Positions 52,891 through 61,565 of a DNA stretch of 64,000 nt are shown here, piece by piece; the first letter of the stretch is position 1, and the number at the start of each line of letters is the position of its first letter. The stretch is taken from NCBI GenBank assembly GCA_004963905.1, contig SUGL01000012.1:1-64000 (forward strand), in the 5' to 3' direction. The stretch comes from Mesorhizobium sp. GTDB taxonomy: Bacteria; Pseudomonadota; Alphaproteobacteria; Rhizobiales; Rhizobiaceae. Under the pieces are notes generated by a model. The model did not search any database, was not told the DNA's origin, and saw nothing but the letters and a program-made list of their open reading frames with translations. Made by a program: the position numbers and the translations under genes.

Positions 52891-52946
52891 TGAGGGGCGT
52901 TTCGGCCAATCAGGAAGGCAGGCGATCCGGCCGCCACGGCTTCAGC

Positions 52947-53477
52947 TTAGTTCACTTCAAAACCCAGCTTCTGCCGCAGCCTCACCATCCGCTGGTCGGC
53001 GATCCGCAGCCGTTGCTCGCCGCCCTGCGCGACGCGGCTCAGCATCCTGAGCAGATCGTCGCGCTCGTGCGGGTCGAGGCGTTCGCGCAGGAACGGCGCC
53101 AGCTTGTCGATGACGATCGTCGTGTCGTCGATCTGCGCGGCGGCCCATTTGGCGTAGACGACGGCCTCGTCGGTCTTCTTCGGACTCTCCGCAATCTCCG
53201 AAATCACCTCGCGGATGACTGCCTCGCGCCGCGGCAGGATCGGGCCATGTTCCGAAACGATCGCGGTGATCAGCGTCGCGGCCGCCACGACGGGGTCGTC
53301 GATTGCCGTCAAGGGCGAAAGCGCTGCCTGCTTGCGCAGCTTCTTGCGACGGATATTGCCTTGCACGCGCCCGACGACATCGGCGACCTCGCGTGCGGCC
53401 TCGTTCATGGCTTTCATCCGGTACCACCAGATGGCCGCGGCGCCCAGCACGCCAAGGACAGCGATCAAGAAAGGCAT
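52947..53477 (-). CDS. Membrane-anchored TerB-like protein
   Basis: A 176-residue protein: an N-terminal membrane helix (FLIAVLGVLGAAAIWWY, 3-19), a basic linker (IRRKKLRKQ) and a helical C-terminal domain starting LTAIDDPVVAAATLITAIVS whose acidic turn resembles TerB folds. Function unknown. ATG 53477 begins the membrane helix; the longer frame adds an unrelated tail. Confidence 0.6.
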   Translation of the reverse strand: MPFLIAVLGVLGAAAIWWYRMKAMNEAAREVADVVGRVQGNIRRKKLRKQAALSPLTAIDDPVVAAATLITAIVSEHGPILPRREAVIREVISEIAESPKKTDEAVVYAKWAAAQIDDTTIVIDKLAPFLRERLDPHERDDLLRMLSRVAQGGEQRLRIADQRMVRLRQKLGFEVN

Positions 53478-53590
53478 GCCGAATTCCCCCGAAATCCCGG
53501 CAACGATAGGAGAAGTGCAGCATCGCTTCAACACGCGACAATTGCGGCGATGAAGAAACCCCTAATATTCCTGATCGCCATATGACGGCA

Positions 53591-53947
53591 TCATGACCCC
53601 GGTATGTCGTAGATCGCCCTGACCTCGACGGTGCCGAGCTCGGCCAGCGGAATTCCGTCCGCGATCGCCAGCGCCTCGTCGAGATCCGCCGCCTCCACCA
53701 TGACGAAGCCGAGCAGCTGCTCTTTCGTCTCGGCGAATGGGCCGTCGGTGACCAGACGCTTGCCCTTGCGCCGCCTCAGCGATTTCGACGTCTTCACCGT
53801 CTGCAGCGCCTGCGCGATGATCAGCTTGCCTTGTTGGTCGAGCAATCTGTCATAAGCGAGCGAGTCGGCGTCGAGCTTGGCCGATCTCTCGGGCGTGAGC
53901 GCGAAAAGATCTTTTTCCTCGCCATAGACCAGCAGGACATATTTCAT
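53591..53947 (-). CDS. YCII/DGPF domain protein
   Basis: A 118-residue protein with the DGPF signature TDGPFAETKEQLLGFVMVEA and the N-terminal MKYVLLVYGEE. YCII-type proteins are small dimeric enzymes or, in the DGPF group, are often linked with ECF sigma factors; none is adjacent. Its start is two bases after a small membrane protein gene, so the two are likely coexpressed. Confidence 0.87.
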   Translation of the reverse strand: MKYVLLVYGEEKDLFALTPERSAKLDADSLAYDRLLDQQGKLIIAQALQTVKTSKSLRRRKGKRLVTDGPFAETKEQLLGFVMVEAADLDEALAIADGIPLAELGTVEVRAIYDIPGS

Positions 53948-53949
53948 TG

Positions 53950-54171
53950 TCAGTTCCCTTCCTGTGATGAACCATATGAGGCGACGGCGATGCTGTCAGC
54001 CTTGCCTCTGACGGCCGCCGCATGATCGAGCAGGCATGCCGCCACCCCGATGATTGCCAGGGCCACCACCAGCCGGCCGAGGCCGAGTGGCGGCGGATCC
54101 AGCCAGAACTCTTCCGGCTGCTGCGCCCTGCGGCCGGGGCGTCTCCAAAGTGCGAAAAACAGATTGTCCAT
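53950..54171 (-). CDS. Small single-span membrane protein
   Basis: A 73-residue protein with one membrane segment (LGLGRLVVALAIIGVAACLL, about 31-50) and polar ends. A strong GGAGG is placed six bases before ATG 54171. It runs directly into the YCII gene (two-base gap). No family recognised. Confidence 0.6.
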   Translation of the reverse strand: MDNLFFALWRRPGRRAQQPEEFWLDPPPLGLGRLVVALAIIGVAACLLDHAAAVRGKADSIAVASYGSSQEGN

Positions 54172-54389
54172 CCTGAACCTCCATCGGCCGTAAATTCCGT
54201 GGCCGCCCGCAGGACGGTCAGGCCCTCTGGAAGTCGACATTTTCGCACGCGCATTTTTTCGAGAATTTTTTCGCAGGCGCCGTCAGTGCGGATATCATCG
54301 CGCCATGGCCTTCCGGCGCGCCCGCGCTATAGTTCAGAGGGAACGCCGGCGCCCCGCCGGCGCGAACCCCGACAAGCCAGGAGGACTTC

Positions 54390-54815
54390 ATGGACCGCAC
54401 CGCAAACGCCGTCTGGAAAGGCAATCTGAAGGAGGGCAAGGGCACGCTGGACACGCAGAGCGGCACCCTGAAGGGCACACCCTATTCCTTCAAGGCGCGC
54501 TTCGAGGATGAGAGCGGCAAATCCGGCACCAATCCGGAAGAGCTGATCGCTGCCGCCCATGCCGGCTGCTACGCCATGCAGCTCTCGCACTTCCTCGCCG
54601 AGAACGGCACGCCGGCCGCCGAGCTCGACGCCAAGGCGGTGGTGACGCTGGTGCCCGGCACCGGCATCACCGGCAGCGCCATCACCCTGGTCGGCAAGGT
54701 GCCGGGCATCGATGCGGCGAAATTCAAGGAGCTGGCCGAGAAAGCCAAGGCCGAATGCCCTGTCTCGAAGGCGCTCGGGGCGATAAAGGTGTCGCTGGAC
54801 GCACGGTTGGGGTGA
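54390..54815 (+). CDS. OsmC family peroxiredoxin
   Basis: A 141-residue OsmC/Ohr-type thiol peroxidase. The two catalytic cysteines are C60 (AAHAGCYAMQLS) and C123 (KAECPVSKALG). Length and SGTNPEELIAAAHAGCYAM fit the OsmC branch, which reduces organic hydroperoxides under osmotic or stationary stress. AGGAGG precedes the ATG. Confidence 0.93.
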   Translation: MDRTANAVWKGNLKEGKGTLDTQSGTLKGTPYSFKARFEDESGKSGTNPEELIAAAHAGCYAMQLSHFLAENGTPAAELDAKAVVTLVPGTGITGSAITLVGKVPGIDAAKFKELAEKAKAECPVSKALGAIKVSLDARLG

Positions 54816-54845
54816 TCGGCGTTTAATCTGAACGGCAGCGATCCT

Positions 54846-55016
54846 TCGCGCCCCCCTCTGGCCTGCCGGCCATCTCCCCCACGAGGGGGGAGATTGGCAG
54901 TTTTGGCGCCGGCGCTTATCCTTCAACGCTCGAGATTGGCGAAAGCCGGCGTGACACCTGATCTCCCCCCTTGTGGGGGAGATGTCCGGCAGGACAGAGG
55001 GGGGCGCTGTCCCGCC
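54846..55016. repeat. Intergenic palindromic repeat, family D, copy 1
   Basis: Bounded by GCGCCCCCCTCTGGCCTGCC at the left and GACAGAGGGGGGCGCTGTCC at the right, which are inverted. Inside are GGGGGAGATTGGCAG and GATCTCCCCCCTTGTG. An oppositely oriented copy is at 55754-55925. The gene between them is yceH. Confidence 0.8.
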
Positions 55017-55037
55017 AACCTATCCATTTGCCGGCCT

Positions 55038-55667
55038 TCAACCGCCCAGTGCCTCGATCTTCGCTCGCAGCGCCGCGACCTCTTCCTCCAGCGCCCTCAC
55101 CCGTGCCTCGAGATCGGCATCCGATGACGACGCCGGCGGCTGCCAAGGCGCCGCCACCGCCGTCATTTCCATCGGCCCGCTCAGCAGATGCACATAACGC
55201 TCCTCGCGCTGTCCCGGTGCGCGTTCGAGCAATTGCACCAGCGGCGGGCGGCGGCCGATCATCAGGTCGAGATTGTCGCGAAGCTCTTCGACCGAGGCAA
55301 AGCGCGCCATGCGTTCCGAGCGCGCGAGCAGCTCATGCGCGGTCTGCGCGCCGCGCAGGAGCAGCAGGCCGACGATGGCGATCTGCGGCGTGGTCAGCGA
55401 AAAACGCTGCGCCATCAGATGCTCGTAGCGCTCGACGCGCGAGGCAAACGCCTGCCGCACCAGACCTTTCTGCTCGAGCGAGCCGAGCGCCCGCCTGACC
55501 TCCGTCAGCTCCAGCGCCATCACCGGCTCGCGCGCCGTCTTCTGGTTGGCCGCGGCGTGCGCGCCGTTGAGCGTCAGCGGATAGACGTCCGGCGTCAGCT
55601 CCTTCTTCTCGATCAGCGAGCCGAGCACGCGGGCTTCGGTAGCGGAGAGGACGGGGAGGTCGGTCAT
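55038..55667 (-). CDS. YceH family protein (DUF480)
   Basis: A 209-residue protein with LSATEARVLGSLIEKKELTP at the start and YPLTLNGAHAAANQKTAREP, both diagnostic of DUF480/YceH, a tandem winged-helix fold. A leucine-rich coiled tail ends the protein (ARVRALEEEVAALRAKIEAL). Function unknown. It is bracketed by two inverted copies of repeat family D. Confidence 0.87.
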   Translation of the reverse strand: MTDLPVLSATEARVLGSLIEKKELTPDVYPLTLNGAHAAANQKTAREPVMALELTEVRRALGSLEQKGLVRQAFASRVERYEHLMAQRFSLTTPQIAIVGLLLLRGAQTAHELLARSERMARFASVEELRDNLDLMIGRRPPLVQLLERAPGQREERYVHLLSGPMEMTAVAAPWQPPASSSDADLEARVRALEEEVAALRAKIEALGG

Positions 55668-55753
55668 TGGGTTGGGCTATTTCTGTCGGTTCTCTGAACG
55701 GCGATTTTGGCAGACATCGAAGCAGTGCGACAAGGCAGAACCTTCGAAAAGTC

Positions 55754-55925
55754 GGCGGGACAGCGCCCCCTCTGTCCTGCCGGACATCTCCCCACTTGGG
55801 GGGGATCGGACGTCACGTCGGCTTTGGCCAATCTCCAACGTTGAAGGATGAGGGCCGGCGCCCAAGCTGCCAATCTCCCCACCCGTGGGGGAGATGGCCG
55901 GCAGGCCAGAGGGGGGCGCGAAGGA
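55754..55925. repeat. Intergenic palindromic repeat, family D, copy 2
   Basis: GCGGGACAGCGCCCCCTCTGT, GGACATCTCCCCACTTGGG, then a centre with CCAACGTTGAAGGATGAG and an end GGCAGGCCAGAGGGGGGCGC. It is the reverse-complement orientation of the copy at 54846-55016. Located between yceH and sdhB, it lies downstream of sdhB. Confidence 0.8.
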
Positions 55926-55965
55926 ACGCTGCCTGCGAGATCATCGCGAGCAGATAGCCGACGCC

Positions 55966-56745
55966 TCAGACCCTTCTCTCCACCATCATCTTCTTGATCT
56001 CCGCGATCGCCTTCGCCGGGTTGAGCCCCTTCGGGCAGGTCTGCGCGCAATTCATGATGGTGTGGCAGCGGTAGAGCCGGAACGGGTCTTCGAGATTGTC
56101 AAGCCGTTCGCCGGTCGCCTCGTCGCGGCTATCGATCAGCCAGCGATAGGCCTGCAGCAGCGTCGCCGGGCCGAGATAGCGCTCGCCGTTCCACCAGTAG
56201 CTCGGGCAGGAGGTCGAGCAACAGGCGCACAGGATGCATTCATAGAGCCCGTCGAGCTTCTCGCGGTCCTCATGGCTTTGCAGCCATTCCTTGGCCGGCT
56301 CGGGCGAGACCGTCTTCAGCCAGGGCTCGATCGAGGCATGCTGGGCGTAGAAATTGGTGAGGTCGGGCACCAGATCCTTGACCACCGGCATATGCGGCAG
56401 CGGATAGACCTTGATCGCGCCGGAAATGTCGTCGCAGCCCTTGGTGCAGGCCAGCGTGTTGGAACCGTCGATGTTCATGGCGCAGGAGCCGCAAATGCCT
56501 TCACGGCAGGAGCGGCGCAGCGTCAGCGTCGGGTCGATCTTGTTCTTGATCCAGAGCAGGGCGTCGAGGACCATCGGCCCGCAATCGTCCATGTCGACGA
56601 AATAGGTATCCATGCGCGGGTTTTCGCCGTCGTCCGGCGACCAGCGGTAGATCCGGTATTCGCGCAGGTTCGTCGCGCCCTCCGGCTTCGGCCAGGTCTT
56701 GCCCTGCTTGATCTGCGAGTTCTTCGGAAGCGTAAGTTCGACCAT
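55966..56745 (-). CDS. sdhB: Succinate dehydrogenase iron-sulfur subunit
   Basis: A 259-residue subunit. The [2Fe-2S] cysteines are C80, C85, C88 and C100 ([14 protein letters not shown]). The other clusters use [12 protein letters not shown] and [20 protein letters not shown] 56745 begins the conserved [16 protein letters not shown] lies 11 bases upstream. Its start codon overlaps the stop of a 35-codon ORF (TAATG), so it is probably translated by coupling. It belongs to the sdhCDAB operon, interrupted by a SUFU gene. Confidence 0.95.
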   Translation of the reverse strand: MVELTLPKNSQIKQGKTWPKPEGATNLREYRIYRWSPDDGENPRMDTYFVDMDDCGPMVLDALLWIKNKIDPTLTLRRSCREGICGSCAMNIDGSNTLACTKGCDDISGAIKVYPLPHMPVVKDLVPDLTNFYAQHASIEPWLKTVSPEPAKEWLQSHEDREKLDGLYECILCACCSTSCPSYWWNGERYLGPATLLQAYRWLIDSRDEATGERLDNLEDPFRLYRCHTIMNCAQTCPKGLNPAKAIAEIKKMMVERRV

Positions 56746-56852
56746 TACCTGCGGTCCTTTCGGATGACGAGCTTCAGCCCGGACCAGATTTCGTTCACGG
56801 CGGCGACCTTGACGTCGACCAGGTTGTTCATAGAAATTAGCGCAATCGTCAT
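56745..56852 (-). CDS. 35-codon ORF coupling the SUFU gene to sdhB
   Basis: Reads [20 protein letters not shown] then [15 protein letters not shown]. Its ATG overlaps the SUFU stop (TGATG) and its TAA overlaps the sdhB start (TAATG). No ribosome site of its own is obvious. It may be a real micropeptide, a remnant of the sequence before insertion, or only a ribosome bridge. Confidence 0.4.
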   Translation of the reverse strand: MTIALISMNNLVDVKVAAVNEIWSGLKLVIRKDRR

Positions 56853-57616
56853 CAGAAAAGCCCCAGGTAGCGCTTCTTCTTGACGACGCTTGGCCTGCCA
56901 GCATCCAACACATCGGAAACACCTGCGGTGTCGAGTGCGATAATCAGAGCCTCCACACCCTTGTTCAGCTTCAGCGTCATCTCATCCGCGTGTAACGGGA
57001 CGACAGCGAAGAAGTTAACCTTAGTGCCGTCGGCTGCACGGAGGATATCTTTCTTGTCGGGCCAACTCGGTGGACGGAGAAGAATTACGCCGGACATTTT
57101 GGTGTTCTGAGCGTAAGGCTCCGGCGGAGTGCCTTGTGACGCAACAGTATGCGAACTCCAGATCCAACTTCCATAATCGTGAGGCATCCGGGCGAGCGAC
57201 TTCATCAAGCGGATGGGCCAATATTTATTCGGATCAGCGAGTTGGCTTTCGGGGATCATTCCGCTTTCCCCAGCAGCAAACCATGACGCCGGCAGCGTGA
57301 AAATCAGTTCGGCTCGTTCAAAATCCTCGCGGGGGTGGAGATTGCCGGGAACATTCATCGGAAGATCGCTCATCCCACTCGTTACAAGAGTCCAGTTATT
57401 CCTCACCTCGTTTGGTGGAAACACGAGTATATCAAGATGCACTTTATCAGAGATGATTTCGTGGAAAACACCCGCTTGTTCGCCTAGGAACTCTCCAAGA
57501 GATCTTTCGATTTCTTCCAAGTAGACGGCGACATCTGTCGGACCTCGAAACTCCGTTCTCGCACCAGTGTAGTCATACACTGAAGTTCCGTCGGCTAATT
57601 TCGACCGCTTTATCAT
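56852..57616 (-). CDS. Suppressor-of-fused (SUFU) domain protein inserted in the sdh operon
   Basis: A 254-residue protein matching bacterial SUFU-domain proteins: [84 protein letters not shown]. Bacterial SUFU proteins occur as immunity-type proteins of contact-dependent or polymorphic toxin systems, which is general family knowledge. It starts seven bases after the sdhA stop. G+C is visibly lower than in neighbours (57421-57480 has 24 G/C of 60). No toxin gene is adjacent. Acquired recently, probably. Confidence 0.85.
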   Translation of the reverse strand: MIKRSKLADGTSVYDYTGARTEFRGPTDVAVYLEEIERSLGEFLGEQAGVFHEIISDKVHLDILVFPPNEVRNNWTLVTSGMSDLPMNVPGNLHPREDFERAELIFTLPASWFAAGESGMIPESQLADPNKYWPIRLMKSLARMPHDYGSWIWSSHTVASQGTPPEPYAQNTKMSGVILLRPPSWPDKKDILRAADGTKVNFFAVVPLHADEMTLKLNKGVEALIIALDTAGVSDVLDAGRPSVVKKKRYLGLF

Positions 57617-57623
57617 TGCCGCG

Positions 57624-59462
57624 TCAGTACACCCTGGCCTTCGGCGCGATCTTGGCCGGGTTGATGCCGCCGTCCTTTTCCGGCAGCAGCGTGTCTGTAT
57701 GCACCGGCCGGTAGGTGAGCGTCACCTTGCCGTCCTCGCTGACGCGGGCCAGCGTATGCTTGCGCCAGTTGGCGTCGTCGCGGTCGGCGAAATCTTCCCG
57801 CGCGTGCGCGCCCCGGCTCTCCTTGCGCGCCGCGGCGCCATGGACCGTGGTGATGGCGTTCGCCATCAAATTCTCAAGCTCCAGCGTCTCGACGAGATCG
57901 GAGTTCCAGATCAACGAGCGGTCGAACACCTTGAGGTCCTTGAGCTCGCCCCAGATCGCGGAGACGCGCTTGCAGCCATTGTCCAGCGATTCCTGGGTGC
58001 GGAACACCGCCGCGTCCTCCTGCATCGCCTTCTGCATCTTTTCGCGCACTACGGCCGTCGGCGTCGAGCCATTGGCATGGCGCAGCCGGTCGAAGCGATC
58101 CATGATCTTCTCGACCGAAGCCGCGTTGGGCGAAGGGATCGGCGAATTGCGGTCGATCACCTCGCCGGCCCTGATCGCCGCGGCGCGGCCGAAAACGACC
58201 AGATCGATCAGCGAATTCGAACCCAGCCGGTTGGCGCCGTGCACCGAAGCGCAGGCGGCCTCGCCCACCGCCATCAGCCCGGGCGATACGCGATCCGGGC
58301 TCTTTGCCGTCGGATTGAGCACTTCGCCCCAGTAGTTGGTCGGCACGCCGCCCATATTGTAGTGCACCGTCGGCAGCACCGGGATCGGCTCCTTGGTCAG
58401 GTCGACGCCGGCGAAGATTTTTGCCGATTCCGAAATGCCCGGAAGCCTTTCGTGCAGGACGGCCGGGTCGAGATGGTCGAGATGCAGGAAGATGTGATCC
58501 TTCTTCGGCCCGACGCCGCGGCCTTCGCGGATCTCCAGCGTCATGCAGCGCGAGACCACGTCGCGCGAGGCAAGATCCTTGGCCGACGGCGCATAGCGCT
58601 CCATGAAGCGCTCGCCCTCGGAATTGACGAGATAGCCGCCCTCGCCGCGCGCGCCTTCGGTGATCAGGCAGCCGGCGCCGTAGATGCCGGTCGGATGGAA
58701 TTGCACGAACTCCATGTCCTGCAGCGCAAGCCCGGCACGCGCGGCCATGCCGCCGCCGTCGCCGGTGCATGTGTGCGCCGAGGTGGCGGAGAAATAGGCA
58801 CGGCCATAGCCGCCGGTCGCCAGCACCACCATCTTGGCCGAGAAGCGATGGATGGTGCCATCGTCGAGGTTCCAGGCAACGACGCCGGTGCAGGTGCCGT
58901 CAGGCTCCATGATCAGGTCGAGCGCGAAATACTCGATGAAGAACTGCGCGTTGTTCTTCAGCGACTGGCCATAGAGCGTGTGCAGCATGGCATGGCCGGT
59001 ACGGTCGGCGGCCGCGCAGGTGCGCTGCACCGGCGGACCTTCGCCGAAATTCATCATCATGCCGCCGAACGGCCGCTGGTAGATCTTGCCTTCTTCCGTG
59101 CGCGAGAACGGCACGCCGTAATGCTCGAGCTCGTAGACCGCCGCAGGCGCCTCGCGCACCATGTATTCCTGCGCGTCGATGTCGCCCAGCCAGTCCGATC
59201 CCTTGACGGTGTCGAAGAGATGCCACTGCCAATTGTCCGGCCCCATATTGGCGAGCGAGGCGGCGATGCCGCCCTGGGCCGCGACGGTATGCGAGCGCGT
59301 CGGGAACACCTTGGTGATGCAGGCAGTGCGCAGTCCCTGCTCGGCCATGCCGAGTGTGGCGCGCAGGCCGGCGCCGCCGGCGCCGACGATCACCACATCG
59401 AATTTGTGATCGATAAAGGTATAGGCGGAAGCCGCTTTGGCGGTCGATGCGTCCTTGGCCAA
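57624..59462 (-). CDS. sdhA: Succinate dehydrogenase flavoprotein subunit
   Basis: A 612-residue flavoprotein. The dinucleotide fold [20 protein letters not shown] is at 24-43 and the covalent-FAD histidine is H58 ([11 protein letters not shown]). [14 protein letters not shown] and [20 protein letters not shown] are standard active-site regions. It oxidises succinate and passes electrons to SdhB. The start lies four bases after the sdhD stop. Confidence 0.97.
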   Translation of the reverse strand: MAKDASTAKAASAYTFIDHKFDVVIVGAGGAGLRATLGMAEQGLRTACITKVFPTRSHTVAAQGGIAASLANMGPDNWQWHLFDTVKGSDWLGDIDAQEYMVREAPAAVYELEHYGVPFSRTEEGKIYQRPFGGMMMNFGEGPPVQRTCAAADRTGHAMLHTLYGQSLKNNAQFFIEYFALDLIMEPDGTCTGVVAWNLDDGTIHRFSAKMVVLATGGYGRAYFSATSAHTCTGDGGGMAARAGLALQDMEFVQFHPTGIYGAGCLITEGARGEGGYLVNSEGERFMERYAPSAKDLASRDVVSRCMTLEIREGRGVGPKKDHIFLHLDHLDPAVLHERLPGISESAKIFAGVDLTKEPIPVLPTVHYNMGGVPTNYWGEVLNPTAKSPDRVSPGLMAVGEAACASVHGANRLGSNSLIDLVVFGRAAAIRAGEVIDRNSPIPSPNAASVEKIMDRFDRLRHANGSTPTAVVREKMQKAMQEDAAVFRTQESLDNGCKRVSAIWGELKDLKVFDRSLIWNSDLVETLELENLMANAITTVHGAAARKESRGAHAREDFADRDDANWRKHTLARVSEDGKVTLTYRPVHTDTLLPEKDGGINPAKIAPKARVY

Positions 59463-59466
59463 GACT

Positions 59467-59862
59467 TCAGCCTCCGAATGCCAGTTTGAGCAGGGCGAAG
59501 AGCGAGGCGACGCCGACTGCCACTGTGAAGAATGTGTTGAGCGCGATCAGCGCCAGCTTCATGCCCTCGCCATGCACATAGTCCTCGATGATCACCTGCA
59601 TGCCGAGCCGCATGTGGTAGAGCCCGGAAATGAGCACCAGCGCCAGCACCAGCGCCACGAAGGGATTGGCGAGCGAGGCCCGCACGTCGGCATAGCCGTG
59701 GCCATTGACCGCTATCAGGAAGCCGACGAAGAACAGGATGAGCGGGATGTTGGCGATCGCGGTCAGCCGCTGCCGCCAGAAATGCTGCGTGCCCTCGCGG
59801 GCCGAGCCCAGGCCGCGGACCTTGGCCAGCGGCGTGCGCATGTCGGTGTTCTTCGCGCTCAT
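59467..59862 (-). CDS. sdhD: Succinate dehydrogenase membrane anchor subunit D
   Basis: A 131-residue three-helix membrane subunit. [20 protein letters not shown] carries the conserved haem-proximal histidine and the anchor motif. ATG 59862 overlaps the sdhC stop by one base (TGATG). With SdhC it anchors the complex and forms the quinone site. Confidence 0.92.
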   Translation of the reverse strand: MSAKNTDMRTPLAKVRGLGSAREGTQHFWRQRLTAIANIPLILFFVGFLIAVNGHGYADVRASLANPFVALVLALVLISGLYHMRLGMQVIIEDYVHGEGMKLALIALNTFFTVAVGVASLFALLKLAFGG

Positions 59863-60284
59863 CAGAAAGCTCCCCGCGCCATGTAGCCGGCGATCCAGAT
59901 CAAAAGCGTGAGCACGATCGAGCCGGCAAGCGTCGCCCAGGCGATCTTCGAGGCGGTGTGTTTTTCCAATCCCGCGCCGGTATCCCAGACGAGGTGGCGC
60001 AGCCCGCCCAGCATGTGGTGCATCAGCGCCCAGGTGTAGCCGAACAGGACCAGCCGGCCGAGCCAGGAGCCGAAAGCCCAGTCGACCCAGTCGAAAGCGG
60101 CCTGCGAGCTCGCCGCCGCGATCAGCCATGCCGCCACCAGAAGCGTGCCGAAATAGAGCGCGCCGCCGGTGATGCGATGGATGATCGACATCGTCATCGT
60201 GATCGGCGGCCGGTAGATCGTCAGATGCGGCGAAAGCGGCCGCTCATGTCTGGCAATTGCGCGGGTGGCTGGTGATTTGCTCAT
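59862..60284 (-). CDS. sdhC: Succinate dehydrogenase cytochrome b556 subunit
   Basis: A 140-residue subunit with [20 protein letters not shown] and [13 protein letters not shown], the quinone-site signature, and the haem histidine in [24 protein letters not shown] is just upstream of ATG 60284. First gene of the sdh operon; the 224 bases upstream to the MliC-like gene probably carry the promoter. Confidence 0.92.
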   Translation of the reverse strand: MSKSPATRAIARHERPLSPHLTIYRPPITMTMSIIHRITGGALYFGTLLVAAWLIAAASSQAAFDWVDWAFGSWLGRLVLFGYTWALMHHMLGGLRHLVWDTGAGLEKHTASKIAWATLAGSIVLTLLIWIAGYMARGAF

Positions 60285-60508
60285 GGCTCCCCCAGTTCGG
60301 CGTTCCGGAGCCGCGACAGGTGCGGCATTTGCCGTCTCCATATATGGCTTCGGATAGGCGGTTTCTAATGCGCTTTTTGCAGCGCGTCAAAGCCGGAAAA
60401 TCGTTTTGGAAACGTCATTTAGTCTGACAAAAAGGGGAAATTTCGCTTCAATCGATTAGCGAGCGGCGCGAAGCCGGCGCAACGTCGCTGCAGTGCGATA
60501 GGCCGAGG

Positions 60509-60964
60509 TCATCTTGCGCAGGTCTGCGGCGTCGACCCCTTCTTCATCACCAGCGCTTCGCGTCCGTCGATCACGATCGCGTCATGCGTCGCCGCCGCCT
60601 GGTAGCGGCTGCGCTGGTTGGCGGGCGAAGCGGCAAATTCCTCCGTCCAGCCATCCGGCCCTCCCACGCGCAGCGACGTGCCGAGATTCTGGATGGTGAT
60701 CATGCGGCCATTGCCGCATCTGTAGGTGGCCGTTCCGACACCGGATCGCGGCGCGGTCAAGTCGGTGATGATCTTGGTCGCGGGTGTCTTGGGCGTTGCA
60801 GCAGCTCCAGCGGCGGGCGCGGCGGGTTGCTGCGTTGGACCAGGCGAGACTGCCGGCGATACCGTGTTCGCCGCCTTGGGCGCGCCGTCCTGCGGCACGC
60901 AGGCAGCGACCGCGAAAAGCAGCGGAATAACGAGCGACACCCGAACCGCGCGGTCAAACCTCAT
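60509..60964 (-). CDS. MliC-like lysozyme-inhibitor lipoprotein
   Basis: A 151-residue protein with a lipobox (VAAC, C22), a proline and alanine-rich linker (25-65) and a C-terminal domain starting TATYRCGNGRMITIQNLG whose YxC motif and length resemble membrane-bound lysozyme inhibitor of c-type (MliC). A cysteine near the C-terminus (PQTC) would close the disulfide. Periplasmic or outer-membrane location; inhibition of lysozyme is inferred from the fold only. Confidence 0.65.
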   Translation of the reverse strand: MRFDRAVRVSLVIPLLFAVAACVPQDGAPKAANTVSPAVSPGPTQQPAAPAAGAAATPKTPATKIITDLTAPRSGVGTATYRCGNGRMITIQNLGTSLRVGGPDGWTEEFAASPANQRSRYQAAATHDAIVIDGREALVMKKGSTPQTCAR

Positions 60965-61077
60965 GCGCTGCCCCTTTCGTGCGCGGCACGCTAGCCACGC
61001 GATGCGCCAAGATCAAGCTCGCCTTGAGTCGGTTGGGTTGGCCTGGGGGGGGCCGATGCGCAGAACAGCCGCCGAAA

Positions 61078-61146
61078 TTAACCATGTTCATTAAGTTCCG
61101 GCCCTGAAGGTCGCCAGCCCCTTAACAAAGGTTAAGAAAGGGTTAA
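61078..61146. promoter_or_regulatory. Cluster of TTAA motifs, CtrA-like sites
   Basis: TTAACCAT (61078-61085) resembles the CtrA half-site; CTTAAC-AAAG-GTTAAG (61121-61136) is a perfect dyad; TTAA-GAAAGGG-TTAA (61132-61146) fits the full CtrA spacing TTAA-N7-TTAA. They lie 66 or more bases upstream of the small secreted protein gene at 61212. Confidence 0.45.
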
Positions 61147-61211
61147 TTTCCGATTCGAACGACGTTTTGCAGGGCGATCCCAGGGGGTCGCACCATCAAA
61201 GGGAGAGCGAT

Positions 61212-61565
61212 ATGCGTTCGAATTCCGTGCGGGCAAGCCTCGCGGCCGCCACGCTGGCGGCACTCGCCACCGCATTTGCCGTGCCGGCCGAGGCTGGCCT
61301 GCGCCATCACGACCGCGTCTATGCCGATTCCTTCGGCAATCTCGTCATCGACAGCGCCGCCGGCTACAAGCGCATCATTGTCGGCGAAGGCAGACACGCC
61401 AAGGAGCTCTCGAACTTTACCGGTGCCGGTCAGCCCGACGTCATCTACGATTCGGACGATGCAGGCGCGCCCGGCTGCTACCAGCCGCCGGTTTTCGTCA
61501 AGGGCCGATCCTATATGTACGGGCTTTCCGACGGCGAGATGCCCAATCTCAGCCCCTGCCGTTGA
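61212..61565 (+). CDS. Small secreted protein of unknown function
   Basis: A 117-residue protein with a signal peptide (LAAATLAALATAFAVPAEAG, residues 9-28). The mature part has DRVYADSFGNLVIDSAAGYK and a cysteine pair (GCYQPP and SPCR). No family recognised. GGGAGAG precedes ATG 61212. Its last 17 bases overlap the convergent diguanylate cyclase gene. Confidence 0.7.
   Translation: MRSNSVRASLAAATLAALATAFAVPAEAGLRHHDRVYADSFGNLVIDSAAGYKRIIVGEGRHAKELSNFTGAGQPDVIYDSDDAGAPGCYQPPVFVKGRSYMYGLSDGEMPNLSPCR

Noticed and set aside
57699..59489. 596-codon open frame antisense to sdhA
   Set aside because: Shadow of the sdhA coding sequence.
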